Assembly: GCA_030725745.1 (NCBI GenBank)
Contig: JANRFH010000003.1
Span: forward strand, 109,852 to 173,851
Origin: Akkermansiaceae bacterium
Lineage (GTDB): Bacteria; Verrucomicrobiota; Verrucomicrobiia; Verrucomicrobiales; Akkermansiaceae
DNA length: 64,000 bases
Direction of reading: 5' to 3'
Shown piece by piece: positions 51,801 through 58,962 of the stretch; the stretch's first letter is position 1, and each line of letters opens with the position of its first letter. The position numbers and the translations under genes are program-made. The notes below the pieces were generated by a model. The model did no database searches. It was not told the DNA's origin and saw nothing but the letters and a program-made list of their open reading frames with translations.

Positions 51801-54155
51801 GAGGCTTTCCCAGCGATCCACATAGGCCTGCCAGAAGTCGGCATTCTCGAAGAGCTTGCCCCACCAATGCCTGCCCAGCGTGTAATCAATATATACACTT
51901 GTGCCCGCATCCCAACCTAACGGGTCATCATCGCGTGATTCGTTAGCAGAATCGACGGAGCGGTCGAAATCCCAGATAGGGCCCATACTGAGCTTCCCTC
52001 CGCGAGCTTTCGACATGTATGTGCTAAAATAGAGACCATCCGCATTCTTGGTCAACACGTTGAACAGGTTGTGATCTACGAAACTCCCCACATCGATGTA
52101 ACTGGGATACCCCGTCGCCGGATCCGGATTGGAAAGCTGTGCTTCAAAATCGATGATGTAGTTTGTGATGTATGCTTCTTGCTGCGTGGTAATATCTTCT
52201 GGCCTTGGGTATTCGGCATACATCCTACCTTGTGTAGTACCCGATAGTGAGTTTTGTCCGGGATCAGATTTATCGATCCGCAGGATGTAACCGCCGGTAA
52301 TATCTGGCTCCAAATCATCGGCACTCGTAAGCGCCTCAACATCAACCCGGTCGTCACCGCGTTTGATTTTTTCCATGAAAACATAGAGCCCCGCGTAGTC
52401 ACCCATCGAAACATCTCCTCCGGATACATTCAGGAAAACTTCCACAAAGCGCGTTCGCACCGCGTAGTTTCCGGTTTGATTGCTAAGGTTATAAATGAAG
52501 GCATTGCGAATCCCCGCCAAGTCACGCGAATGAGGAGCCCACAAAATCCAGTCGGACTCAGCAGGCATCCCAAGGGGTGCGATGTCGGCGTCGTCATCTT
52601 CGTTCGGGCTCCAAGTTTCTACCGCGAGGCTGGGCTTATTGTCCGTGTCTCTAAGGCTCGTCTCACCTCGGCGGCGGATTCCTGCACGCGTGCCGAGAGT
52701 GAAGTCATCACCCAAGAAAGTTCTACCGTCTGCTCCCGGTTCGAAAAATGCCAAGTAGGAGGTCTCACTCTCGATATTCGAGATATCGGAATCACCGAGA
52801 CTATCGACGACGATAACGGGAAGGTTCGATGAGAAGTTTACGACGTCGGCATTGAGGAAGGTGTAGGTTTCGCTGGCTATTACCCCCAGCTCAAGGCCTG
52901 GGTCAATACTCCGAGCACGGAGACTCGTAGTCGAACTGATCGAGATCGGCGCACTATACTGACTCGAGGCCGTAGTCGGTTCAGAACCATCCAGCGTATA
53001 ATAGATGGTCGATGAGGCAGAAGAAAGGGTGACGGAGAACGAGGAAGAATAGACACCACTCAGCACGGAGAATTCGATAGGGGCGGAAGTTGCCGTGCGC
53101 TCTGTCGTGTTTTCCGCACCCGGTGTGGGTGATTCCAGAAAAGTCGCGGTCGTGGTGCCTGCGGCATCTTTAATTTTATAAGACAGCTCAGGCACGATCA
53201 ACATATCCGAACTGGTTGTGCTTCGGTTCAGGGCGTGGATTGACAAAATGTTATCTCCCACCACGAGTTCGTCGCTGTCTGCCAAGAGATCGAAATCTTC
53301 GAACACTACGGCTGCCGAATCGGGATTCTGAGCACTTGAAGTTGAATTGTAGGCCGGTGTTGAAGTGGGTGGGTTCTTCGACTCGACTTGGACTCCGTTG
53401 ATATAGGCGATAAATCCGTCGTCGTATTTCATCCTCAGATCGAGAGCCACAATGTCGGTGGTGCTTGTTACTGTGAAAGGAACCCGAATGTAGGCAGTGG
53501 CATTCTCGTCTTTCATGTCGGCTTCCAGATCGAGATTGATTAGCGATTCAAAAGTAGTGTTGGTGTCATAACCGACACCTGTCGTTCCCGAATCCCACGA
53601 ATTGTCATTAAACCCGACTAACTGCCAACTCGTGCCAAGACTGACGTCTGATGGGCTTGGAACGAGTGCGGTGCAGGAGGCTTGGTCACCGATCAGAGTG
53701 ACTTCAGTGATACTACCCGCGAGTCCATATGATTGATCTGCGGCTTGTGCAGGAAAGCTCGGTGAATATTCGTGTTCGATGGTGAAACCATCTGCTTTGA
53801 CCAGCGCAAGGTATTCGCCGTTTTTGGATAATCCAAAATTGGTATGCAGTTGAGACCCTGTAACCGCACGGTTTTTGCTGGAGGCGTAGACGACCAGAAA
53901 CTCTTGTGGCTGAATCGTGACCGAGGGAAACATCCACTTCGTCAAATTGCTCGGATCGTCGGTCAAAGACCAACCCGAGAGATTGATCGCAGTCTCCGAA
54001 GTGTTTTTCAGTTCTATCCAGTCAGAGAAATCACCGTCCTCATCCTGAAGCACGGTTTCATTGTCTGCAACAAACTCGTTGATCACGACATCCGCATGCA
54101 AGGTTGCAGGTGCGGCGATGATTAGCAGCAGTAGAAATTGGAAGAGTTTTTTCAT
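48855..54155 (-). CDS. Giant secreted LTD/CotH-domain protein
   Basis: The 1766-residue protein has a signal peptide (FLLLLIIAAPATLHA-DV), a first lamin-tail domain (VVINEFVADNETVLQDEDGDFSDWIELKN), a chitobiase-type C-terminal domain (TIYYTLDGSEPTTASSQY, about residue 390), a CotH-like kinase domain (RRRGETSLRDTDNKPSLAVETW, GLYVFMEKIKRGDDRVDV, GGYILRIDKSD, GPIWDFDRSVDS near 727), a second chitobiase-type domain (PIYYTLDGTDPRAAGG), three more lamin-tail domains (LLLTEVHYNPRDPA, LTVNEVIAHTDSGNA, IQITQLMYNPPTISG), a galactose-binding-like domain and a calcium-dockerin-like DSDQDGQFNWEEYSAGTNP near the C-terminus. CotH proteins phosphorylate proteins in spore coats; here it is probably a surface or matrix protein. 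It is divergent from the nuclease-family gene at 54372. Confidence 0.88.
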   Translation of the reverse strand: MKKLFQFLLLLIIAAPATLHADVVINEFVADNETVLQDEDGDFSDWIELKNTSETAINLSGWSLTDDPSNLTKWMFPSVTIQPQEFLVVYASSKNRAVTGSQLHTNFGLSKNGEYLALVKADGFTIEHEYSPSFPAQAADQSYGLAGSITEVTLIGDQASCTALVPSPSDVSLGTSWQLVGFNDNSWDSGTTGVGYDTNTTFESLINLDLEADMKDENATAYIRVPFTVTSTTDIVALDLRMKYDDGFIAYINGVQVESKNPPTSTPAYNSTSSAQNPDSAAVVFEDFDLLADSDELVVGDNILSIHALNRSTTSSDMLIVPELSYKIKDAAGTTTATFLESPTPGAENTTERTATSAPIEFSVLSGVYSSSFSVTLSSASSTIYYTLDGSEPTTASSQYSAPISISSTTSLRARSIDPGLELGVIASETYTFLNADVVNFSSNLPVIVVDSLGDSDISNIESETSYLAFFEPGADGRTFLGDDFTLGTRAGIRRRGETSLRDTDNKPSLAVETWSPNEDDDADIAPLGMPAESDWILWAPHSRDLAGIRNAFIYNLSNQTGNYAVRTRFVEVFLNVSGGDVSMGDYAGLYVFMEKIKRGDDRVDVEALTSADDLEPDITGGYILRIDKSDPGQNSLSGTTQGRMYAEYPRPEDITTQQEAYITNYIIDFEAQLSNPDPATGYPSYIDVGSFVDHNLFNVLTKNADGLYFSTYMSKARGGKLSMGPIWDFDRSVDSANESRDDDPLGWDAGTSVYIDYTLGRHWWGKLFENADFWQAYVDRWESLRIDLFSDANINETIDGMAAEIAEARVRDIAKWGFPLRSGSNGLDGTQKGEIDYMKWWLSTRMAWIDSQFIAAPVISQNSGYVSNSFQLTLSAPSGDPIYYTLDGTDPRAAGGTLSPSAMTYTGAITVSPDSVVLARAWNGDSWGGDPPDEAPWSGLTSGVYYQQDLLLTEVHYNPRDPASPSVYTGDDFEFLEFQNTGNSVIDLSGYSLSGGINFSFAGSAMQSLSPGDFVVVVKNQAAFASRYDISGMNIAGAYTGQLSNSGENVSLEFYGTKVYDVQYEDSRGWPTAADGGGHSLIPFTQAISSQGFDILDYGGNWRASSFIDGSPGEVDPEAVIGLTVNEVIAHTDSGNAAPFDSNDVIELYNPTGSTIVLDGFWYLSDNVSNPEKWNIPSGTIIAPGAWVAFDEDDFHPARDGVGFGLDKAGEQVVLSYRPGGGLNRVVECIDFEGQANGASWGRYPDGDPYFQTLSPTVGIANQLLGSGIQITQLMYNPPTISGIDSDEVLEFIQLTNTSASTVVLEDLIDGSGTWRFDGGVDFTFSSGVSMSAGEKIWLVPFDPVSNASSKAFFCAFYGLDAGAVRLIGPYAGNLSDSGERITLERPQASDTIEAEDISWIIVDEATWLDESPWPNDADGTGKFLSRIGAAGNDPQSWTTDSGSYSSERVAYEKVSLGTSAWNAFTEIANVSDNDFADANSLNGVTIGLVAGTRDSSGAGLGALLDGVGQSHADDTAKSVFFTGSTTAPRLLVDLQSVQSVYQLNSYSWHFGDRQNQAYDLYYSAESTAPGSTTANAADSVALTLNGWIPLGSASSGFETDTAGQVGVSWDFTTSPLQARHFLIEIKSPDTYWGEIDIITASPFVIYGVPKSWLSGYGLAETDQAALLDSDQDGQFNWEEYSAGTNPLDATSVFKVTDTQKSGSQLLVTWNAVEGKTYSIQFKENLTEGTWSTVHSGVAGVAPEMTMGVPMIGTKGFVRVSVQGD

Positions 54156-54371
54156 ACGCGAAAAAATCAGGTATACAAACTACGATGCATTTATGGGTTT
54201 TGGGTCGACCAGAATGTGTAAGTGTATTGTTTTCAATGCCTAGTGGTCAAATTCCATAATTTAGGAATCAGGGCCATTGCCCGCCCCCAAGCGCCTCTAG
54301 GAAGCGCAAGGACTCAGGGTATTTCACCTTGCGGCTGAGAATGCCGTTTATAGTGTATCGCCGAAAACTCT

Positions 54372-56417
54372 ATGAAGCGCTGGACTTATTTTGCAAGAAT
54401 CACGGCTGCAGTGGCGGCTCTCTTCGCCAGCAATGCCATCCTCGATGCTGGCACGATCCTCTACTACGACAGTGTGAACGGAGGAACTGCAAATGCCCTC
54501 GACCGTCTCGATACAGAGACTGATGCCAACTTTGTCACCTCAGCTTCGGCGAAAACTACGCTCGGCAGCAATGCGGTGTTTTCCACGGCAACCACCGCTA
54601 CAACCGTGCAAGGGCTCGGTGATGGCGGCGACAAGTCGTTCCGCTTCGGTTCCAGCTCGGGTGGCGCAGGCACGATGGCCGGCTCCCTGGGTGTGGCTCA
54701 CATGGCAAACGGGCCGTATATAGAGGTAAGCTTCACCGCCGCCCAAGACCTGATCCTAGATGAGTTGAGCTTTAAACTCTATAACAACTCAAACAACGGA
54801 TCGAGCTACGGCGCGCGAGATGCTGGACTCTTCGTCAAGGTGGCGGGTGACAATTTTGTCCAGTTCGGGGAATCGTTTACTTCTCCGACCAACAATGGAA
54901 TCCAAGGCACCGTGACCTTCAACGGCTACACCGAGGCGGCCGAGGGAGATCTCGTGGTGCTCCGCATTGCTTTCACCGATCGGACACGCACGAACAACGA
55001 CAACCAGGCGGCCACACGCATCGGCGCCATCAACATTTCCGCGAGCGCGGGTCCCATTTCCGAAAAACTCAGGGTCATCACATACAACATCCACGGCGGG
55101 AAAGGCCCCGATGGCGAGGGCACCCCGGAGTCCAATCTCACCGCATTCCGGAACACCTTTATGCAAAACGAGGACGTTCTATGCCTACAAGAGGTCGACA
55201 ACGGCGACTGCTGGACCGCCGTGCAATCCGTTTTCTCAGACTACCCCTACCGCTATCGAACCATCAACACGACCACGAGATACACCGGAGGCTTTTCGTT
55301 TTTAAATAAACAAACGTCCGTCGCCATCCTCTCGAAATACCCCTTTGTCAGCACTCACAACAAACTGGTTAATACCGACCCCTCCATCGACAAGTGGGAA
55401 CGCCACGGTCAGCACGTGCAGATCGAGATCGGCAACGAGATCGTCCACATATTCAACTACCACAACACCTTCGATCCCGAGGATGGCGGGACTTCGTCGG
55501 AACAAGCAGGAATGGTAAAATTCCGTGACTACATTATCGAACGGCTTGGTGCAAACGCGCTAACGGAACAGGGGCGCGTGCTTGCCCTCGGCGACTTCAA
55601 TATCAACGGGAATTTGCTCGACGGCATCATGCCTGATCTCGTGCAGAGACAAACCGACTGGGTCGACCATGTGGCCGGGATGTCTTACTTTTCGGCCTCC
55701 GGAGCCTATGCCACAGCTCAGGCTGATCTCTCCGATCACGATGCCGTCTGGGCTTCGCTGGATCTGGCCAGCCCTACACCCAGGCCACTGTCATGGGAAT
55801 CCGCGCCGGCAGAAACGGGAGCCACCACTATCACCATGACCGCCTCCACCGCCAACGATACGAACGGCGTGCAATACTATTTCACCAACACCACCATCGC
55901 CAATGGCTCGCATGACAGCGGCTGGCAGGACAGTCCGGTTTTCACCGATACCGGCCTGAACGCGGAGACTTTCTACAGCTACACCGTGAAGGCGCGCGAC
56001 AAGTCCGTGAACCAGAACGAATCCTCGCCCTCTGCCCTCACCACCGCCGTGGGCTACACTTCATGGGAATCCGGCATTTCCTGGGAGCCCGGCGATGATA
56101 ATTCTCCAAGTGGTGATCCAGATACAGACGGCATCAACAACGGAATGGAGTTCGTGCTCGGAGGTAACCCTATCGTCGCGGATGCCTCCATCCTACCCAC
56201 CGCTACACTCGGCACCTCAAGCCTCACCTTCAGCTACTCCCGCACGGAGGACTCCAAGGCCAGCACCACCCAAAAGGTGCAATGGTCCACGGATCTTTCT
56301 GAATGGAATGACATCGTCATCCCCCCCAGCGATCCGGATTCAGTGAGCATCGACATCCCACGATCCAACGCACCAGACGGCATTCTCTTTACCCGCCTGC
56401 ATGTCTTGCTTCCTTGA
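54372..56417 (+). CDS. Secreted endonuclease/exonuclease/phosphatase-family protein
   Basis: The 681-residue protein has a signal peptide (ARITAAVAALFASNAILDA-GT), a beta-sandwich N-terminal domain (about 25-225), and an EEP domain with the full motif set: LRVITYNIHGGKG near 235, LQEVDNGDC near 273, ALGDFNINGN near 410 and LSDHDAVWASL near 452. A fibronectin-type III-like region (475-570) and a C-terminal DTDGINNGMEFVLGGNP calcium-loop region follow. Members are DNases, sphingomyelinases or phosphodiesterases; which is not readable. It could release phosphate from external polymers. No Pho-box was found in its upstream region. Confidence 0.85.
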   Translation: MKRWTYFARITAAVAALFASNAILDAGTILYYDSVNGGTANALDRLDTETDANFVTSASAKTTLGSNAVFSTATTATTVQGLGDGGDKSFRFGSSSGGAGTMAGSLGVAHMANGPYIEVSFTAAQDLILDELSFKLYNNSNNGSSYGARDAGLFVKVAGDNFVQFGESFTSPTNNGIQGTVTFNGYTEAAEGDLVVLRIAFTDRTRTNNDNQAATRIGAINISASAGPISEKLRVITYNIHGGKGPDGEGTPESNLTAFRNTFMQNEDVLCLQEVDNGDCWTAVQSVFSDYPYRYRTINTTTRYTGGFSFLNKQTSVAILSKYPFVSTHNKLVNTDPSIDKWERHGQHVQIEIGNEIVHIFNYHNTFDPEDGGTSSEQAGMVKFRDYIIERLGANALTEQGRVLALGDFNINGNLLDGIMPDLVQRQTDWVDHVAGMSYFSASGAYATAQADLSDHDAVWASLDLASPTPRPLSWESAPAETGATTITMTASTANDTNGVQYYFTNTTIANGSHDSGWQDSPVFTDTGLNAETFYSYTVKARDKSVNQNESSPSALTTAVGYTSWESGISWEPGDDNSPSGDPDTDGINNGMEFVLGGNPIVADASILPTATLGTSSLTFSYSRTEDSKASTTQKVQWSTDLSEWNDIVIPPSDPDSVSIDIPRSNAPDGILFTRLHVLLP

Positions 56418-56435
56418 AATTTTTAAGATGAAAAC

Positions 56436-56467
56436 AAAAAAGCAGCCATCCCTTTCGGAATGGCTGC
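56436..56467 (-). terminator. Rho-independent terminator of the porin gene
   Basis: On the minus strand GCAGCCAT (56467-56460), a 10-base loop and ATGGCTGC (56449-56442) form an 8-bp stem followed by six T. It lies 32 bases after the porin stop. Confidence 0.85.
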
Positions 56468-56498
56468 CTGCAAGAAACAACAACAGATACTATGTAGA

Positions 56499-57719
56499 TT
56501 AAAAGTAGGTGCGGAAGCCGACGAGATAGGTCAGTGTCTCAAGATCACCGGTGAGACCGCTGTTCATGGTCTGATACTCGATACCTGCCTGGATCTTGGC
56601 GCTATGGCCGCAGATGTAGTAGTTCAGGCCGCCGTAGAAGGATTGGTGGGAGTCACCGCGTCCGCCGTTGATGTTGATTCCAGGGCCGACGTTGCGACGA
56701 CCGTAGCGGCTGTTGACGCGAACGCCCTGTGCTTCATCGGCGCCTTCAAACTGGTATTGTCCGACGAGCTGGAGCTTGTCTTCGACGAGCCAGTAGTAAG
56801 GAGTCACTTGGAAGCCGTAGAAACCGCCACGGCGAAGCGCGTTAACTCGGAGGTCGGTGCCGCCGTTGTCACCATAGATGACGTCAGCAAGGAAACCCCA
56901 GTTACCCGCATCATATTCTGCGCCGAAGCCGACGGCCCACGCGTAGTCCATGACTGAGTCTTCCCCCTTGGAGGCGTCTGCATCATTATATACGGCGTCC
57001 ATACGTAGGAGGAGCTCGTCGTTTGCTTGGTAAGCGACATTAAGGAGCAGAGAGTAGGTGTCATTCCAGCCGTTGAACTCGCGGTTATTGACGCCATCCG
57101 TCGTGGTGCTGTAGATCGATCCAGCGACTGTCCAGTCACCTTTCACTGCCTCGACCGTGAGACCCGTCGGGCGGAAGCTGCCGTAGACCTTGTTGGAAAG
57201 GGCGGAGCGCTCGATGGTGAGAAGCTTGGTGGAGGAGGCGTGCGCCTCGGTGCCGAAGAGGAATTTCTGGCGACCGTAGATAAGGTTTAGTTCATCGAAA
57301 CCGGTTTCTCCGAGAGCTTTGCCGAGGTTGAAGGAGACATATGCCTCATCGATGTCTTCGTAGCCCCAGTCGAGGCTGCCGCCGGAAGGGCGGTTGTCGT
57401 TAACAAGGTTCACCTGATACTTCAAACCGAAGTATTGGAGGAACTTGGCTTTCACGCCAAGACGGGCACGACGGACTTCATCGTAGTCCTCGTCGTAGTC
57501 AGTGCCGTTGACATCTTCACCTTCGACGTGTCCGTATTGGTATTGGATGCGGCCTTCAACCTGGAATTCCTGTAAGAAAGGATTGTCGCTGTTCTTGTAG
57601 AGAATGCCCGGCTTATTTCCGTACCATTCGCACCAGTCGCCGGAGTTTTCGGCAAGAGCTGCTGCGGGTGTGCCGAGAGCAAGTGCAAGGATGATGGATT
57701 TCGTGTTTTCGTATTTCAT
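56499..57719 (-). CDS. OprO/OprP-type porin (phosphate-selective porin family)
   Basis: From ATG 57719 the protein has 406 residues with a signal peptide (IILALALGTPAAALA-EN). The mature part is a beta-barrel of alternating strands (VEGRIQYQYGHVEG, RRARLGVKAKFLQYFGLKYQVNLVND, ELNLIYGRQKFLFG) with aromatic girdles and a terminal Phe (VGFRTYF), as expected for an outer-membrane barrel. The family includes the phosphate- and polyphosphate-selective porins OprP/OprO. Its place divergent from pst genes supports phosphate or phosphate-ester uptake, though selectivity cannot be read. It probably shares Pho control with pstS. The 51 bases of extra upstream frame lie in the promoter region. Confidence 0.85.
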   Translation of the reverse strand: MKYENTKSIILALALGTPAAALAENSGDWCEWYGNKPGILYKNSDNPFLQEFQVEGRIQYQYGHVEGEDVNGTDYDEDYDEVRRARLGVKAKFLQYFGLKYQVNLVNDNRPSGGSLDWGYEDIDEAYVSFNLGKALGETGFDELNLIYGRQKFLFGTEAHASSTKLLTIERSALSNKVYGSFRPTGLTVEAVKGDWTVAGSIYSTTTDGVNNREFNGWNDTYSLLLNVAYQANDELLLRMDAVYNDADASKGEDSVMDYAWAVGFGAEYDAGNWGFLADVIYGDNGGTDLRVNALRRGGFYGFQVTPYYWLVEDKLQLVGQYQFEGADEAQGVRVNSRYGRRNVGPGININGGRGDSHQSFYGGLNYYICGHSAKIQAGIEYQTMNSGLTGDLETLTYLVGFRTYF

Positions 57720-57782
57720 TGTGTTGGTATCGGATCTGGCCGACGGAGGTGTCTCTACCTCCAGCTGCATTGTTACAGAAAC

Positions 57783-57838
57783 GTCATTTATGTGACAATA
57801 GCGTCACAATGCGTCACAAAGAGTTACGAGAACGTCAC
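57783..57838 (+). promoter_or_regulatory. Array of GTCAC/GTTAC repeats between porin and pstS
   Basis: GTCAT (57783), GTCAC (57803), GTCAC (57813), GTTAC (57823) and GTCAC (57834) are spaced 10-20 bases apart on one helical face, within words of the form GCGTCACAA. They resemble tandem PhoB half-sites. Confidence 0.5.
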
Positions 57839-57938
57839 ACAAGCCCGTGAAATCGGCGAATATTTGATAGAACGGTCGCAAATGTGGCGATACCGACACA
57901 TGAAATCGGCAGCTGGTGACGAATGCGTCACGCTTCGC

Positions 57939-57964
57939 CAATTGTGACATAAGTGTCACAATTG
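57939..57964 (+). promoter_or_regulatory. Pho-box-like palindrome upstream of pstS
   Basis: CAATTGTGACA-TAAG-TGTCACAATTG is a perfect 11-bp inverted repeat with a 4-base centre. Read as direct repeats it contains TGTGACATAAG and TGTCACAATTG, with TGTNACA words 11 bases apart. The matching motif lies upstream of the GT4-PlcP fusion. Confidence 0.6.
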
Positions 57965-58051
57965 CTCTTTTGCCGAATTCCGCGCGAGCTGGCTAAGTCT
58001 GCGCCAAGGATGGCTTTCGCCTTCCCCACATCACTAGCAAACCAACGTAAA

Positions 58052-58864
58052 ATGAAAATTACCGCATCCATCGCCATTGGCACCGTCTTGGCCGCCGCAT
58101 CTTGCTTCGCGCAGGACAAACTCGTCTTCAAGGGCTCCGACACACTCGGCGCGAAGATGGTTCCCCAACTCACTGAGGCCTACACCGCCGCAGGCAATAC
58201 CGTCGGCTTTGAAATCGCTGCCGAGGGTTCCTCCGCCGCTTTCTCCAGCCTCCTCGAAGGCACCGCCGACATCGGCATGTCCTCACGTGACGTGAAGGAT
58301 GAGGAAAAGGACGCCTTCACCGCCAAGGGCCAGGAACTCGTCGAAATCGTTGCCGGCTACGACATGATCGCTGTAGTCGTTAACAAGGACAACGGTGTGC
58401 GCGACCTCACCGTCAAGCAGATCGAAGGTATCTTCACCGGTGATATCACCGACTGGAGCGAAGTTGGCGGCGCAGCCGGCCCAATCTCGGTCTACACGCG
58501 CAACACCACCTCCGGCACCTACAAGTCCTTCCAAGAAATGGCTATGGACAAGCGCGACTACGGCTCCGCCACCAACAAAATGGCTGGCAACGAGCAGATC
58601 GCTGAAGAAGTCGCCAACAACCCGAACGGCATCGGCTACGTCGGTCTCGCCTACGCAGACAAGGACGGCCTCCGTTCCGTGAAGGTCGAAGGCGAAGCCG
58701 CCAAACCGAAGAACAAGGACGCATACCCGCTTTCCCGCACACTCTACTTCTACACCGTTGGCCAGCCCGAAGGTGAGGCGAAGAAATTCCTCGACTGGGC
58801 TACTACCAGCAAAGAAGCCCACGATGTCGTGGACACCGTAGGCTTCATCCCTAACGAAAAATAA
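58052..58864 (+). CDS. pstS: Phosphate-binding protein PstS
   Basis: From ATG 58052 the protein has 270 residues. Its leader (ASIAIGTVLAAASCFA-QD) ends at a signal peptidase I-type site; although a Cys lies three residues before cleavage it lacks a good lipobox. Phosphate-contacting loops are visible: FKGSDTLGAKMV, EGSSAAFSSLLEGTADIGMSSRDV and TRNTTSGTYKSF. It captures periplasmic phosphate and delivers it to PstCA. A hairpin terminator after the gene lets PstS be made in excess over the membrane genes. The start is upstream of the divergent porin promoter with Pho-box-like sites. Confidence 0.95.
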   Translation: MKITASIAIGTVLAAASCFAQDKLVFKGSDTLGAKMVPQLTEAYTAAGNTVGFEIAAEGSSAAFSSLLEGTADIGMSSRDVKDEEKDAFTAKGQELVEIVAGYDMIAVVVNKDNGVRDLTVKQIEGIFTGDITDWSEVGGAAGPISVYTRNTTSGTYKSFQEMAMDKRDYGSATNKMAGNEQIAEEVANNPNGIGYVGLAYADKDGLRSVKVEGEAAKPKNKDAYPLSRTLYFYTVGQPEGEAKKFLDWATTSKEAHDVVDTVGFIPNEK

Positions 58865-58881
58865 ATCTGACAATCCTGCAC

Positions 58882-58944
58882 ACGGCGGGGTAAAGGATGT
58901 GTCGTTCCCGTAACGAGGCATCCCTTGACCCCGCCGTTTTTTTT
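58882..58944 (+). terminator. Terminator/attenuator between pstS and pstC
   Basis: ACGGCGGGGTAAAGGATG (58882-58899) pairs with CATCCCTTGACCCCGCCGT (58919-58937) with one bulge, followed by eight T (58937-58944). Partial read-through would give high pstS and lower pstCAB expression. Confidence 0.85.
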
Positions 58945-58962
58945 ATATCCCCTCAAAGGTTC

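Noticed and set aside
54156-54371. Pho-box in the divergent region of the CotH/LTD and EEP genes
   Set aside because: No TGTNAC pair at 11-base spacing is visible, so I do not assign these genes to the phosphate regulon.
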